Assembly (NCBI GenBank): GCA_016840285.1
Contig: JAEOSR010000003.1
Coordinates: 1-48,824 of the forward strand
Direction: 5' to 3'
From: Candidatus Hodarchaeota archaeon
GTDB taxonomy: Archaea > Asgardarchaeota > Heimdallarchaeia > Hodarchaeales > Hodarchaeaceae
DNA length: 48,824 nt
In this document: positions 1-8,507 of the stretch, one piece after another
How positions within the stretch are numbered: the stretch's first letter is position 1
Layout: each line of letters begins with the position of its first letter
The notes under the pieces: model-generated
Told to the model about the DNA's origin: nothing
The model's input: only the letters and a program-made list of their open reading frames with translations
The model's database searches: none
Program-made: the position numbers and the translations under genes

Positions 1-894
1 AGAGAGCCTTATATTCAAGCGGAAGAACCAATTTTTACAAGTAAAACGTCTATCACAGCGATAAAGGGGATTGGTAAAACTTATGCAAATCGTTTGGTAA
101 AAATCCAGGTTTACTCGATCTCAGAATTTTTAATTTATCCTGATCGTGTTTCTCTTGCTGAAGTTATGCGTGTCAGTGATACTAAATTGCATCATATGCT
201 CCAAGATGCTAAGTTTCTATTAAGTAAGGAAGTTGAACGCCCTATTACTCCTGATGAAGATATAACTATTCCAAAAGATCTATTGTCTATTAGCGGGATT
301 GGACCTAAGTCTATTGAGAGACTTGCAAAACTTGGAATCACTTCAAGAACAGATCTTGTAAACTTCGATGATTTGGAGACTTTAAGAAAAACTTTGAGAA
401 TGTCAATGCCTCGCTTAACTAAAGTTCTTGCGTCTATTGGCAAGTCTGTAGATTTTCCCGAGGTTATAGAACCAGAGGCGCTAGACCCCTTAGTTCAGCC
501 AGTTACTAGTATCAAGGGGATCGGAATTAAAACAGCTCAAAAATTAAACCAACGAGGAATTTTGACGGTCCAAGACCTATTAAATTCATCTTTTGCACTA
601 CTCAAGGATTCAACAAGTGAAACTACGTATAACAAATGGAAGAAAAATGCTGCGTTCTTTGCTGGACAAGAGTTCGAAGCTATATCCCCTCCAACCATAT
701 CTATAACCGAACGGGTCAATCTTATATCAATCACAGGAATTGGAGTAAAAACCGCTCAACAATTAAATGCTGTTGGAGTAATGACTTTAAAAGACTTGGT
801 AGAATTGGATTTGGAAGAATTAGCAGAGAAAATCAGGGTTTCTAAGAAAAGATTGACAACATGGCAAGCTCAAGCGAAAAAGCTTCTCAGTTGA
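1..894 (+). CDS. Tandem helix-hairpin-helix repeat protein (5' end outside window)
   Basis: The frame is open from base 1, so the gene starts upstream; the TTG at 94 lies inside a repeat and is not the start. At least four helix-hairpin-helix units are visible, each with a GIG hairpin: KGIGKTYANRL (bases 67-99), SGIGPKSIERL, KGIGIKTAQKL and TGIGVKTAQQL. Each is followed by a 'GI/GVxTxxDL' helix like the HhH units of archaeal RadA, Pol X and DUF4332 proteins. Such repeats usually bind DNA backbone non-specifically or serve as protein-binding units. No nuclease, ligase or polymerase motif is visible in this part, so a catalytic domain, if any, would be upstream. It ends 'AKKLLS'. Function is not determinable; a DNA-associated scaffold is the simplest inference. 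Confidence 0.8.
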   Translation, partial: REPYIQAEEPIFTSKTSITAIKGIGKTYANRLVKIQVYSISEFLIYPDRVSLAEVMRVSDTKLHHMLQDAKFLLSKEVERPITPDEDITIPKDLLSISGIGPKSIERLAKLGITSRTDLVNFDDLETLRKTLRMSMPRLTKVLASIGKSVDFPEVIEPEALDPLVQPVTSIKGIGIKTAQKLNQRGILTVQDLLNSSFALLKDSTSETTYNKWKKNAAFFAGQEFEAISPPTISITERVNLISITGIGVKTAQQLNAVGVMTLKDLVELDLEELAEKIRVSKKRLTTWQAQAKKLLS

Positions 895-1120
895 TTTTAC
901 GTTTCCAAAAAAATTTCACCCTCAGTTATTATTCGTAGTTAGGTTCTTTTTGTCGTTTTCGTTGATAAGGAATGTCATTGATTTTCTGATAAAATGGTTT
1001 TAATATAGGATATTCTATTTTAGTAATATCAAAGATTTAGGTTCCAATAATTGTTAGTAATAAAGGACTGTCATTAAGAATTTCCAAACTAATAATCATT
1101 GGTTAATTCTAAAATTGGTA

Positions 1121-1129
1121 TTTATAGAT
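1121..1129 (+). promoter_or_regulatory. Possible TATA box for the HEAT/beta-sandwich gene
   Basis: TTTATAGAT lies about 40 bases before the ATG at 1169. An archaeal start site 25-30 bases downstream would leave a leader of roughly 15-20 bases containing the SD-like GAAGTGA at 1157-1163. The preceding 895-1120 stretch is AT-rich and shows no gene. Confidence 0.4.
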
Positions 1130-1168
1130 AAATAAATTCAACCTTAAAAATAGAATGAAGTGATTAAT

Positions 1169-3373
1169 ATGTCAGAGATCGAAAATTTGGAAAGTAGTGA
1201 TAAAAATACACGAGAAGAAGCAGCAAAAGCATTAGGAAATACTCGTACAAAAGCTTCTCTTCGAGCACTACTTAAGATTGCAGAAAGCGATAAAGAAAAA
1301 GATGTAAGAAAGGCAGCCATAGACTCCCTTGAGAAATTAAACGATCCAGAAGCAATTGCAACTCTTGAGAAGGTTGCAAAAGATGATAAAGACCGAGGCG
1401 TCCGAAATAGAGCGAAAGATGTTGCCAATTCAATACAAAATACAGGAGCTCCTCTTCCAGAAACAGATTTTTCCGAGGAAGACGCAGCAAGAGCTCGTGA
1501 TGACTCTCGCGCCCTAGAAGAACATGAAGTAAAACAAGCTGGACTACATGTAAAATTGAGAGAAACACTAACCTATAGAATAGATCGGGATAACAATCTG
1601 ATAGGTGAAAATGATGAACCTATTGAATCGCTACAGGGAAAGGGGGAGGTTGGAGTCACAAACACAGGGAGAAATGACCGAATTTGGGCTATAGATGCAT
1701 TCTTAGAAGGTGTAGACGAAGTAACCTTCGATCGTAGTGAAGACCAAGAAATTATAGTCTTTGGGAATTCGTTCGGAATCAAGGAGCTAGACCCACAAGA
1801 GACAAAAGGTGTTAAGTTTGATTTCCAAGTGGAAGCACCACGTTTAAGGATTAAAGAGGAATTTTGGGATTTAGAAAAGCCAGAATCACCTCCTACTTTC
1901 TCTCGAGGTACTGAAGCAAGTATGCGTTTTACAATCGAACTAGGAAATAACTTTGAATGGCCTCTGAAAAATGTAGTTCTGAAAAAACATATTCTTGACC
2001 CTAATACCAATGTTGATAATTTTCAAACCGAGAATGGGGAAATGCGTATGAACGGAGATTCTCTTCAATGGAAAATCGAGGAGATATCTGCAAACTCCAC
2101 TGTGCAAGCAAGCTGCGAAATACGGGTTGACCTACCAGAAGACACAACGGAACCCTATAAAATTGGAGATACCGTCGTTACCTACCACTCTATTGAGGAA
2201 AGTCTTTCAAGCATAAATCTAGAAACAATAACAGGATCTTCTTCTGTATTCCAGTTTATTTCTCGAGATGAGCAAGAGGAGAATCCTGGTGATTTTGACT
2301 GTAAATTTGATTTGGAAAATACTTCAGAATTTGAAATGGACTTGAAAGAGGTAAGAATATACGAGGGACCCCTTGATGAAGGGAATGTGAGGTTAGAATG
2401 GTTGGGAAGTGATTTCCCGGAAGAAGAGCGTTCCATTGATCCTGGAGAGACCTTTTCATTGGATCCTTGGACAATTACTGTCGAAGAAGATGGCATCATT
2501 CCACAATTTGGACGAGAACTCGATCTATCAGTGAAATATCTTTATGATGCGGAAATAATTGCTGAATGCACCCTTCCTGGATATGCATTACCCTTTATGG
2601 ATATCGAAGTCTCAAAAGCTTTCTCACTAGAGACAATACCTTCTTATAGGCGTACAGAAATTATGACTGAAAATATCATACGATCCTCAGGAAGTACTGA
2701 TGTAGAATATTTGCAGCTCCAAGATCAGATTCCAAATGGCTTTGAAGCTCCTACCAAAGAGAATATTATGATAACAAAAGGTGATAAGGAAATTTCAGAA
2801 GATGATTTTACTTTAGAAGTGACTGAAGACAATGTTATAGTTACTATTGAACGCCTTGAATTCTCAACTCTTGGAACACTGAAACAAGACGAAGAGCTTC
2901 ATGTCAGCTACCCATTCTTCGCTACTGCACAACCTGGAGATGAATTCATGGGAACTGTGACGGTATTAGCAAATATATTTCCTCCAGTTAAACCTGTTTC
3001 TACAGAGGCAGAAGCGGGCCCAATCACTGTTGTACACGAACGTCGTAAGCTTAAAATCGGCAAGATGGTGCGTTCAACATCCAGTCAGGCCTTGAATGAA
3101 TACGAAATCGTTATTCGTGGTGTTAATGAAGGTACTGCTATAATTCAAAATGTTGAAGTAAGTGATTTCTTACCCCAAGGTTTTGAGTTAGTATCTGATA
3201 CTGAAGAGGATCCACCAGTCGGTTTTGAAGAACACTCCTCCGTGAAAAGCGGTCGTGCAATGAAGTGGCTTTATAAGGAAGTACAACCTGGTCAAACGGT
3301 TGAGATCCGATTTAAGATCCGAGCTCCTGGTGAACACGATCCCAAGGATGTCTACCGTATGTTACTAGGGTGA
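1169..3373 (+). CDS. HEAT-repeat plus beta-sandwich repeat protein
   Basis: A 734-residue protein. I chose ATG 1169, preceded by SD-like GAAGTGA at 1157-1163; a GTG three codons upstream is possible. Residues about 1-90 form HEAT/PBS-lyase-type repeats (NTREEAAKALGNTRTKASL, then KDVRKAAIDSLEKLNDPEAI, then RNRAKDV). After a short acidic stretch come several beta-rich domains of about 120 residues that resemble the DUF11/CARDB-type Ig-like sandwiches usually found on archaeal cell-surface proteins. Examples are the segments with 'LPEDTTEPYKIGDTV' and 'VSDFLPQGFELVS'. There is no signal peptide and no TM segment, which is odd for this type of sandwich and suggests a cytosolic scaffold. The family is not recognised as a whole. 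A TATA box precedes it and a T-rich tract follows. Confidence 0.75.
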   Translation: MSEIENLESSDKNTREEAAKALGNTRTKASLRALLKIAESDKEKDVRKAAIDSLEKLNDPEAIATLEKVAKDDKDRGVRNRAKDVANSIQNTGAPLPETDFSEEDAARARDDSRALEEHEVKQAGLHVKLRETLTYRIDRDNNLIGENDEPIESLQGKGEVGVTNTGRNDRIWAIDAFLEGVDEVTFDRSEDQEIIVFGNSFGIKELDPQETKGVKFDFQVEAPRLRIKEEFWDLEKPESPPTFSRGTEASMRFTIELGNNFEWPLKNVVLKKHILDPNTNVDNFQTENGEMRMNGDSLQWKIEEISANSTVQASCEIRVDLPEDTTEPYKIGDTVVTYHSIEESLSSINLETITGSSSVFQFISRDEQEENPGDFDCKFDLENTSEFEMDLKEVRIYEGPLDEGNVRLEWLGSDFPEEERSIDPGETFSLDPWTITVEEDGIIPQFGRELDLSVKYLYDAEIIAECTLPGYALPFMDIEVSKAFSLETIPSYRRTEIMTENIIRSSGSTDVEYLQLQDQIPNGFEAPTKENIMITKGDKEISEDDFTLEVTEDNVIVTIERLEFSTLGTLKQDEELHVSYPFFATAQPGDEFMGTVTVLANIFPPVKPVSTEAEAGPITVVHERRKLKIGKMVRSTSSQALNEYEIVIRGVNEGTAIIQNVEVSDFLPQGFELVSDTEEDPPVGFEEHSSVKSGRAMKWLYKEVQPGQTVEIRFKIRAPGEHDPKDVYRMLLG

Positions 3374-3392
3374 GATCCCCCTAATTCTCTCC

Positions 3393-3405
3393 TTTTTTAT
3401 TTTTT
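3393..3405 (+). terminator. T-rich transcription terminator
   Basis: A run of T residues broken by a single A follows the stop codon at 3371-3373 by about 20 bases, and continues into a second T-rich patch. This matches the oligo-T termination signal used by archaeal RNA polymerase. No strong stem is needed or visible. Confidence 0.45.
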
Positions 3406-3423
3406 AAAATTTTTCACTTAATT

Positions 3424-4218
3424 TTGATATTTTCTGCGATTGGACGGAATATCTTGGCACAAATACGAGTTAATTTTGATCAAATAAAGACATTACTTCT
3501 TACTAAAACTCCACAAGAAATTTCCAAATTTATTCGTTCTGAAAAATCACAAGAAGAGGCGATGTTCCTTTTTTGGGCCATTGATTATCTTGAACAACAT
3601 CCCAAGGAAATCCCATTAAAATCAGAACCAACCTTTCAAAGTAATAGAGAATTCTTAAGACAAGTTCAAGAAGTAATCTTTAGAGAAAAGCTCCAATCTA
3701 GTTTAAATGAATTCTCAGCAGGATTTGTGTTAGGAACGTTAGAGTTTGGTATCAGAGAGAGAGAAGCACAAATTGACCGTTATGATGAATATGTGGAGTT
3801 ATTCGCTAAAATTCAAGCTTGGCCAGAACTAGGGTTTCCAAATGAGAAATTTCAAAAACACTGGGAAGAGCGAATGAATGACATTCTTGAAATTAAAGAT
3901 TGGATGAAAAAAAGAGCTAAAGACTGGTATCCTATAATAATTCCGTTATATCGGTCAGGGAAATTCCAAAAATCAGCAACAAAAGCGCTTAAGGCTTTGA
4001 AAAAGGGACGTAAAGATAATACAGTTTTTCAGATACTTGCAGCAATATTACATTCTAATCCTATTTTAGATCACCAGTTGAGAGATTATTGCCAAAAAAA
4101 TCAAATAGAAATGGTTGAAAAAGTACAATTATTAGAAATTATGCGTTTATTGTCTCATGAGACTTCTGATGAAAAGGTAAAACAATATTGTAACCTTTTA
4201 CTGCGTTCTAAAGAGTAA
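3424..4218 (+). CDS. Uncharacterised all-helical protein
   Basis: A 264-residue, mostly helical, charged protein with no TM segment and no motif I recognise. Tryptophan-rich helices near the middle (KAQAW-, KHWEERM-, EIKDWMKKRAKDWYP) and a lysine-rich helix (SATKALKALKKGRK) stand out. The start is uncertain: TTG 3424 has no ribosome-binding site, and TTG 3454 is an alternative. The stop is followed at once by the GGAGGT ribosome-binding site of the next gene, so the two are probably cotranscribed. It might be a helical-repeat scaffold; nothing more can be said. Confidence 0.6.
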   Translation: MIFSAIGRNILAQIRVNFDQIKTLLLTKTPQEISKFIRSEKSQEEAMFLFWAIDYLEQHPKEIPLKSEPTFQSNREFLRQVQEVIFREKLQSSLNEFSAGFVLGTLEFGIREREAQIDRYDEYVELFAKIQAWPELGFPNEKFQKHWEERMNDILEIKDWMKKRAKDWYPIIIPLYRSGKFQKSATKALKALKKGRKDNTVFQILAAILHSNPILDHQLRDYCQKNQIEMVEKVQLLEIMRLLSHETSDEKVKQYCNLLLRSKE

Positions 4219-4235
4219 AAGGAGGTTTAGATTAG

Positions 4236-4667
4236 ATGAAAATTTATCTTTCTGGAGCAATAAGAGGGGGTCGTGAGCTGCAAAAAAATTATCAAATTAT
4301 TCATGATTACCTACAGGAAAATGGCCATGAAATCCTAACTCATCATGTAGCCTCCCCTAATGCCATCGAAATTGAAGAATCAATGATTGATACAGAGATT
4401 TATTCCCAGGATATCATTTGGCTTCAAGAGTGTAATATAGTCATTGCAGAAGTGTCCATTCCCAGTACTGGAGTGGGTTACGAGATTGCTTACGCTTTAG
4501 CGCTTAATAAACCTGTGCTAGCAGTTTACGAAGAAAATAGAGTTATTTCAGCAATGATTCTGGGAAATCCATCTCCAAATCTAACAGTTCACTCCTATCA
4601 TAGTATTCCAAAGCTCTTATTCCAGATTAAGCATTTTTTAAGTTCAGTATCTAATGAATATCCTTAA
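4236..4667 (+). CDS. DNPH1/Rcl-type 2'-deoxynucleoside 5'-phosphate N-hydrolase
   Basis: A 143-residue protein of the nucleoside 2-deoxyribosyltransferase fold. It closely follows human DNPH1 (Rcl) over its length: an N-terminal LSGAIRGGRE loop (human CGSIRGGRE), LTHHVASP (human LTEHVAA), SQDIIWLQE carrying the conserved Asp, AEVSIPSTGVGYEIAYALA carrying the catalytic Glu (human VGYELGRA), and NRVISAMILG. The known reaction is cleavage of the N-glycosidic bond of deoxynucleoside 5'-monophosphates to base and deoxyribose 5-phosphate, a nucleotide-salvage or sanitising role. A very strong AAAGGAGGT at 4218-4226 precedes ATG 4236. Its 3' end overlaps the convergent phosphoglycerate mutase gene by 17 bases. 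Confidence 0.85.
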   Translation: MKIYLSGAIRGGRELQKNYQIIHDYLQENGHEILTHHVASPNAIEIEESMIDTEIYSQDIIWLQECNIVIAEVSIPSTGVGYEIAYALALNKPVLAVYEENRVISAMILGNPSPNLTVHSYHSIPKLLFQIKHFLSSVSNEYP

Positions 4668-6258
4668 CTTCTTTTCCTTTACCATGGATTAACAGATCAT
4701 AGGTTTTTTGAATTCTATCCCAGTTTTTTTCTCTATCGAGCGCCCAATGACGCCCAATAACGGAAACAAATTTCACATTTTCCATTTTCTTAGCTTTAAG
4801 TTCCATTTTTTCCACATAATGTGCTCCTGCTTCTGGTTTTTCCCCTCGTCGTCCCAACATTCCATGTAGATAGACTTTTGGTAGTTTTTCTATTTTTGAA
4901 AGCTCCATAAGCGCTTCAAGAAACTTAATTGAACCATGAGAACTGTAAAAACTGATAATACCAAGTAGATGCAAAGCTGTATTATTCTTTTTGGCCTTAT
5001 CAATTACATCCAAGAAGGCTATATTCTGGAAGAACTCTCTGTTGTTAATGGCATTAAATATTCTTACTCGATCGCTTACAACGCGTCTTCCAATCCCCAT
5101 ATGGAGATGACCTATTTCGCTATTACCAACTGTTCCCTCTGGCATCCCAAGAGGGAGCCCAGAAGCAATGAGAGTAGTGAACGGAAATTCTTTCTGTAAT
5201 TTATCCATATTGGGTGTTCCAAATTCTAAAAATAAATTACCGTACGAATCTGGATTGTATCCCCAACCATCTAAAATTAAGAGTAGATTCTTTTGACTAA
5301 TGAATCCCATCCCATCTTGTAAAAGGGATTTTCCCTCCATTTCTTTTGGCTTATTAAAACCCATTACTTCTAAAATTGTGGGTGCAATGTCAACAAGAGA
5401 ACCCCCACTTCTTAATTGTGGTTCACTCATCATTTCGGAAATTAATAAGAATGGTACAGGATTAGAAGTATGTCCAGTGTCTATGGTACCATCTGGATAA
5501 AGCCATGATTCTGCAACCCCATGATCCGCTGTTACAAAGACTGTGTACCCAGTAGCAATCGCTGAAGTTATTATACGACCTAAATGTTCATCAACTGCAC
5601 GAATTGCCTTCCCAACTACGTCCTTCCTCTCTATATGCCCCATAACGTCACATGGTGAAATATTTGTGACAATTAGGTCATATTCACCATTCTTCATAGC
5701 GTTGATCGTAACATTGGCTACTTCAGATGATTTCATTTCGGGAAATTCGGTTAAGTCTTCCGTTTCATGGGAATGAATTATTATTTGATCTTCGTTAGTG
5801 AATTTTTTATGCTGCTTCCCATTAAAGAAATAAGTAAGATGTATTGCTTTTTCACTCTCAACACATTTTAATATTCGTCTACCATTTTTACTCAAGAATT
5901 CGGTTATACTATTACTTAGATTCTCAGTTGGGGGAAATGCTACATTAACATTCAAATCAGGATGGTATTCAATCATTGTGGATACATAGAGATTAAGAGG
6001 AAGAGTCGGAAAATGTGCAAATCCTTCTTCTGTGAGAGCTTGGGTTAGTTCTACTTCTCTCTCTCCTCGAATGTTTGCAAAAATAAGAGCATCCTTGGTT
6101 TCTAAGCGGCCTATGGATTCTTGATTTTCGTTTACAAGTACAATTGGTTCTAAAGCTTCATCATCTTCACCATTTGCATAAGCATCAGCAATTGCCTGTG
6201 CAAGGGGAGTATCATATTTCTTTTTCATCATTCTCATTCTCTCATTGATAATCAGCAT
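4651..6258 (-). CDS. gpmI: Circularly permuted cofactor-independent phosphoglycerate mutase
   Basis: A 535-residue enzyme of the AlkP-superfamily iPGM, which interconverts 3- and 2-phosphoglycerate. The usual order is rearranged. Residues 15-310 match the second part of the standard enzyme: TPLAQAIADAY, NIRGER, SEKAIHLTYFFNG, CDVMGH, ADHG, DTGHTSNPVP, LVDIAPTILEVMG. After the linker around 311-325 come residues 326-535, matching the standard N-terminal part: LLLILDGWGYN, EGTVGNSEIGHLHMG, IGRHWALDREKNW, ending YDLLIHGKG. Metal ligands and nucleophile are present: D204, H208, D245, H246, H263, D330 and S380. Spacings equal those of the Geobacillus enzyme (D12-S62 = 50; D403-D444 = 41; D444-H462 = 18). 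One substrate-site Asp (D154 in GRD) appears replaced by Gly. ATG 6258 sits 7 bases from the predicted transcription start; ATGs at 6237 and 6228 are alternatives. Confidence 0.93.
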   Translation of the reverse strand: MLIINERMRMMKKKYDTPLAQAIADAYANGEDDEALEPIVLVNENQESIGRLETKDALIFANIRGEREVELTQALTEEGFAHFPTLPLNLYVSTMIEYHPDLNVNVAFPPTENLSNSITEFLSKNGRRILKCVESEKAIHLTYFFNGKQHKKFTNEDQIIIHSHETEDLTEFPEMKSSEVANVTINAMKNGEYDLIVTNISPCDVMGHIERKDVVGKAIRAVDEHLGRIITSAIATGYTVFVTADHGVAESWLYPDGTIDTGHTSNPVPFLLISEMMSEPQLRSGGSLVDIAPTILEVMGFNKPKEMEGKSLLQDGMGFISQKNLLLILDGWGYNPDSYGNLFLEFGTPNMDKLQKEFPFTTLIASGLPLGMPEGTVGNSEIGHLHMGIGRRVVSDRVRIFNAINNREFFQNIAFLDVIDKAKKNNTALHLLGIISFYSSHGSIKFLEALMELSKIEKLPKVYLHGMLGRRGEKPEAGAHYVEKMELKAKKMENVKFVSVIGRHWALDREKNWDRIQKTYDLLIHGKGKEVKDIH

Positions 6259-6285
6259 AAATATTATTGTTTATTGATTTCGCTC

Positions 6286-6295
6286 TAATATAAAG
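6286..6295 (-). promoter_or_regulatory. TATA box of the phosphoglycerate mutase gene
   Basis: On the minus strand this reads CTTTATATTA, a good archaeal TATA element. Its centre is about 33 bases upstream of ATG 6258, so transcription would start only a few bases before the ATG, giving a nearly leaderless mRNA. This fits the absence of a Shine-Dalgarno sequence there. Confidence 0.55.
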
Positions 6296-6369
6296 CAAAG
6301 AGCGATTATTGATGAAAAAACTAAGAATAATCTAAAGGAGTATTGGGAATGAACAATCATCTTATTCTC

Positions 6370-7032
6370 TTAAGAGCCTGCTTTTATAACGGAGTGATTT
6401 ATAATCCTTTCAGGAGAACTCATGAACTTAACAAATCCTAATCCGATCAATATCAAGATAATATCAAACGAGAAAATAAAAATGCCAAACCAAGGGAACA
6501 CTGGTTGAATAGTCGAAATTTGTACTAAGGTGGGATTATATACTCCTGGAAATCCCACAAAATCGGAAATATCATTAATAAATGTGATTACAACCGCGAA
6601 GAATGTACCATTATTAAATTCTATATCTAATAATAATGGAAGAATAGCTATAGCTTGAAGTAACAAAAGAAAATGCCCAATGAAGACAATTGGAAAATCT
6701 AACGATTCAAAGAATGCAATAAAGAAAAAAGTGATAGCTGCTGCACGAATACCTTGTATGAAGACAAAAAAATTAAAATTACCAAATCGCTGGTTGGTTC
6801 TCTGAAAATAAACTCCTAATAATAATAATACGGCCATTGGACAATCAGGGATTAATATCCATAAGATTGGAGAGTATTGGGAAAGACCAATAACATCAAG
6901 ATAATAGATAAAGCCGATAATTGATCCTAGAAGATTCCCAAGGATCATTATACCGATAAAAGATGTATATCCAAGAATTCTGATCTCCAACGTGTGAAAT
7001 TGTTGAAAAAAAATTCTTAAGAAGGATTTCAT
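6370..7032 (-). CDS. DUF1405-type (YpjA-like) membrane protein
   Basis: A 220-residue protein with about six TM segments. The N-terminal half carries the pattern typical of the DUF1405 family known from Bacillus YpjA and many archaea: a Gly/Asn-rich first helix (GNLLGSIIGFIYYLDVIG), then SPILWILIPDCPMAVLLLLG, in which the 'W.f.PDsP' motif sits between two helices. A helix beginning VYNPTLVQIS and the last TM segment (DIILILIGLGFV) precede a short basic tail. The biochemical function of the family is unknown. It follows the phosphoglycerate mutase gene in the same orientation but upstream of it by 111 bases, which contain that gene's promoter, so it is probably a separate unit. Confidence 0.65.
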   Translation of the reverse strand: MKSFLRIFFQQFHTLEIRILGYTSFIGIMILGNLLGSIIGFIYYLDVIGLSQYSPILWILIPDCPMAVLLLLGVYFQRTNQRFGNFNFFVFIQGIRAAAITFFFIAFFESLDFPIVFIGHFLLLLQAIAILPLLLDIEFNNGTFFAVVITFINDISDFVGFPGVYNPTLVQISTIQPVFPWFGIFIFSFDIILILIGLGFVKFMSSPERIINHSVIKAGS

Positions 7033-7167
7033 TATTGTTAAGTTGTCTTTAAGGAATAATTAATTAAGTATTACTAAGGAATATCAACCTAAGTTAGAGA
7101 TTGAAAGGAATAACCTGATTACAAGGCAGATAAATTAACATTATTCTATAAAGGTGAATTGCCATTG

Positions 7168-8250
7168 ATGGATAGAGGTGTCCTGTTTACCGTATTTGAT
7201 CAAAAACAAGGTCTTTCGATTCCCATATTTTATTCTGGAGCAATTAATCAAGAAGAAGCTAATCATATAGCTCGTCGTTCTCAAATGACCTTAACTATGA
7301 TGAGTTCTGCAGAACTAGAAACCGCTGAGGCTATCCTTCCTTTTTCAGGATTGGAAAAGCTCGGTTTCATACTATTGTTCCAAATACGACAAACAAATCC
7401 CGATGGTGTGTGTGTAGGTTCTCTATTCTATCTCGTACCTCAAAACCAGCAAGTATTCCTCTATAACAAAGTTCCTTTCTTAAAATATAAAGCTGAAGAT
7501 TTAGCAAACAAGATAAAACAAAAATACGTTTACTCTGGAAAAATAAGTTTTCCGAAAGACCTAGCTCAAGTTCTTTCAGGTTGGCAAGTGACTGAGAAGG
7601 AAGCTACTGCAGAGATACAAATCATTGAAAAGAGGGTCATTTTATCCGAGAAAAAAGAGGGCGGGAGTGTTGAATTTTTTCTTTCTCAAGTACGGAAAAA
7701 TGAAGATCGTATCTTGGGAGCCATATTTAGAGGTCAAACTGTATTTGTGACTGGCCAATCTGACATTTTAGTTGATTTAATGGTTCATAGTTTGGATATG
7801 CTTGTACCACATATTAATTTAAGGAAAGTTAGTTATACTAAGGATATAATTGATCCAGCTTATGCTGATATTATCGGGATAAGTCGGGATCTAGTTAAAA
7901 TTTATCCTAATGAAGTACTAATCAATATAGATAAGAAGCAGATAAAAAATGGGCAACCCTGTACATATTCAAAGAACTTAATAAAACGATTACGAAAAAA
8001 TCCAGCTAATATTGATTCAATAGTTAGAGAATCGACAGAAAAACTCTTAAGAGTGGCTGGAATGTTGGTAGAAGTATTTTCATACTCTGAGGAAGAGAAA
8101 GAAAGCAAATTAAATGAGATTCAAAGAAATTTTGAGCGAGACTTAATAGAAGTGGCTGCTGAAATTGGTGCCCAACGGAATCCATTAATTCGTGAAGTTC
8201 TTTTAAAACAGGTTTCTGCAAGATTTTTGGATTGGATGGAAGGGCTTTGA
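7168..8250 (+). CDS. Longin-DENN-like protein (candidate GTPase regulator)
   Basis: A 360-residue soluble protein. I chose ATG 7168, 10 bases after GGTGA at 7153-7157; the TTG at 7159 is too close to that site. Residues 1-120 look like a longin-type alpha/beta domain, starting with the strand GVLFTVFDQKQGLSIPIFYSG. Residues about 168-265 follow the succession seen in the central (cDENN) domain of eukaryotic DENN proteins: helix, strand TVFVTGQ, helix SDILVDLMVHSLDMLVPH, strand RKVSYTKDI, loop and strand AYADIIGISRDL, strand EVLINIDKKQI. A C-terminal helical bundle follows. In eukaryotes longin-DENN proteins are Rab GEFs or folliculin-type regulators. This assignment comes from pattern reading only and needs structural comparison. 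A plain longin-like protein with an unrelated second alpha/beta domain is the alternative. Confidence 0.5.
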   Translation: MDRGVLFTVFDQKQGLSIPIFYSGAINQEEANHIARRSQMTLTMMSSAELETAEAILPFSGLEKLGFILLFQIRQTNPDGVCVGSLFYLVPQNQQVFLYNKVPFLKYKAEDLANKIKQKYVYSGKISFPKDLAQVLSGWQVTEKEATAEIQIIEKRVILSEKKEGGSVEFFLSQVRKNEDRILGAIFRGQTVFVTGQSDILVDLMVHSLDMLVPHINLRKVSYTKDIIDPAYADIIGISRDLVKIYPNEVLINIDKKQIKNGQPCTYSKNLIKRLRKNPANIDSIVRESTEKLLRVAGMLVEVFSYSEEEKESKLNEIQRNFERDLIEVAAEIGAQRNPLIREVLLKQVSARFLDWMEGL

Positions 8251-8507
8251 GATAGAGATAACTTTCACTCACAAATAAAGCGAAAGTCTAAGATATTGCC
8301 CATGGTATAATTCTTACTAAAGATGTAGGAAGAAAGTTCATAGCTCATAGAAGAAATTCAAACAGGATTTGATGCTTCGGTTATTTTGTAAGAAAATACA
8401 ATCAAAACCCAAAATTTAAAAAAAAAGAATGTCCTTTACTAATGAAAGAGATATTAAAGGAAAGTTTTAAAAAAGGAAGTAATAAGGCTAACTGAAAATT
8501 AAAAAAT

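Noticed and set aside
4651..6258. Misassembly as an explanation for the permuted phosphoglycerate mutase
   Set aside because: The permuted order occurs within one uninterrupted frame, with a proper promoter, start, linker and stop; a chimeric join would not normally keep frame and trim both ends at matching positions.
8270..8420. Possible protein remnant (reads like 'IILTKDVGRKFIAH' in one frame)
   Set aside because: Too short and not continuous in any frame; no second segment aligns convincingly.
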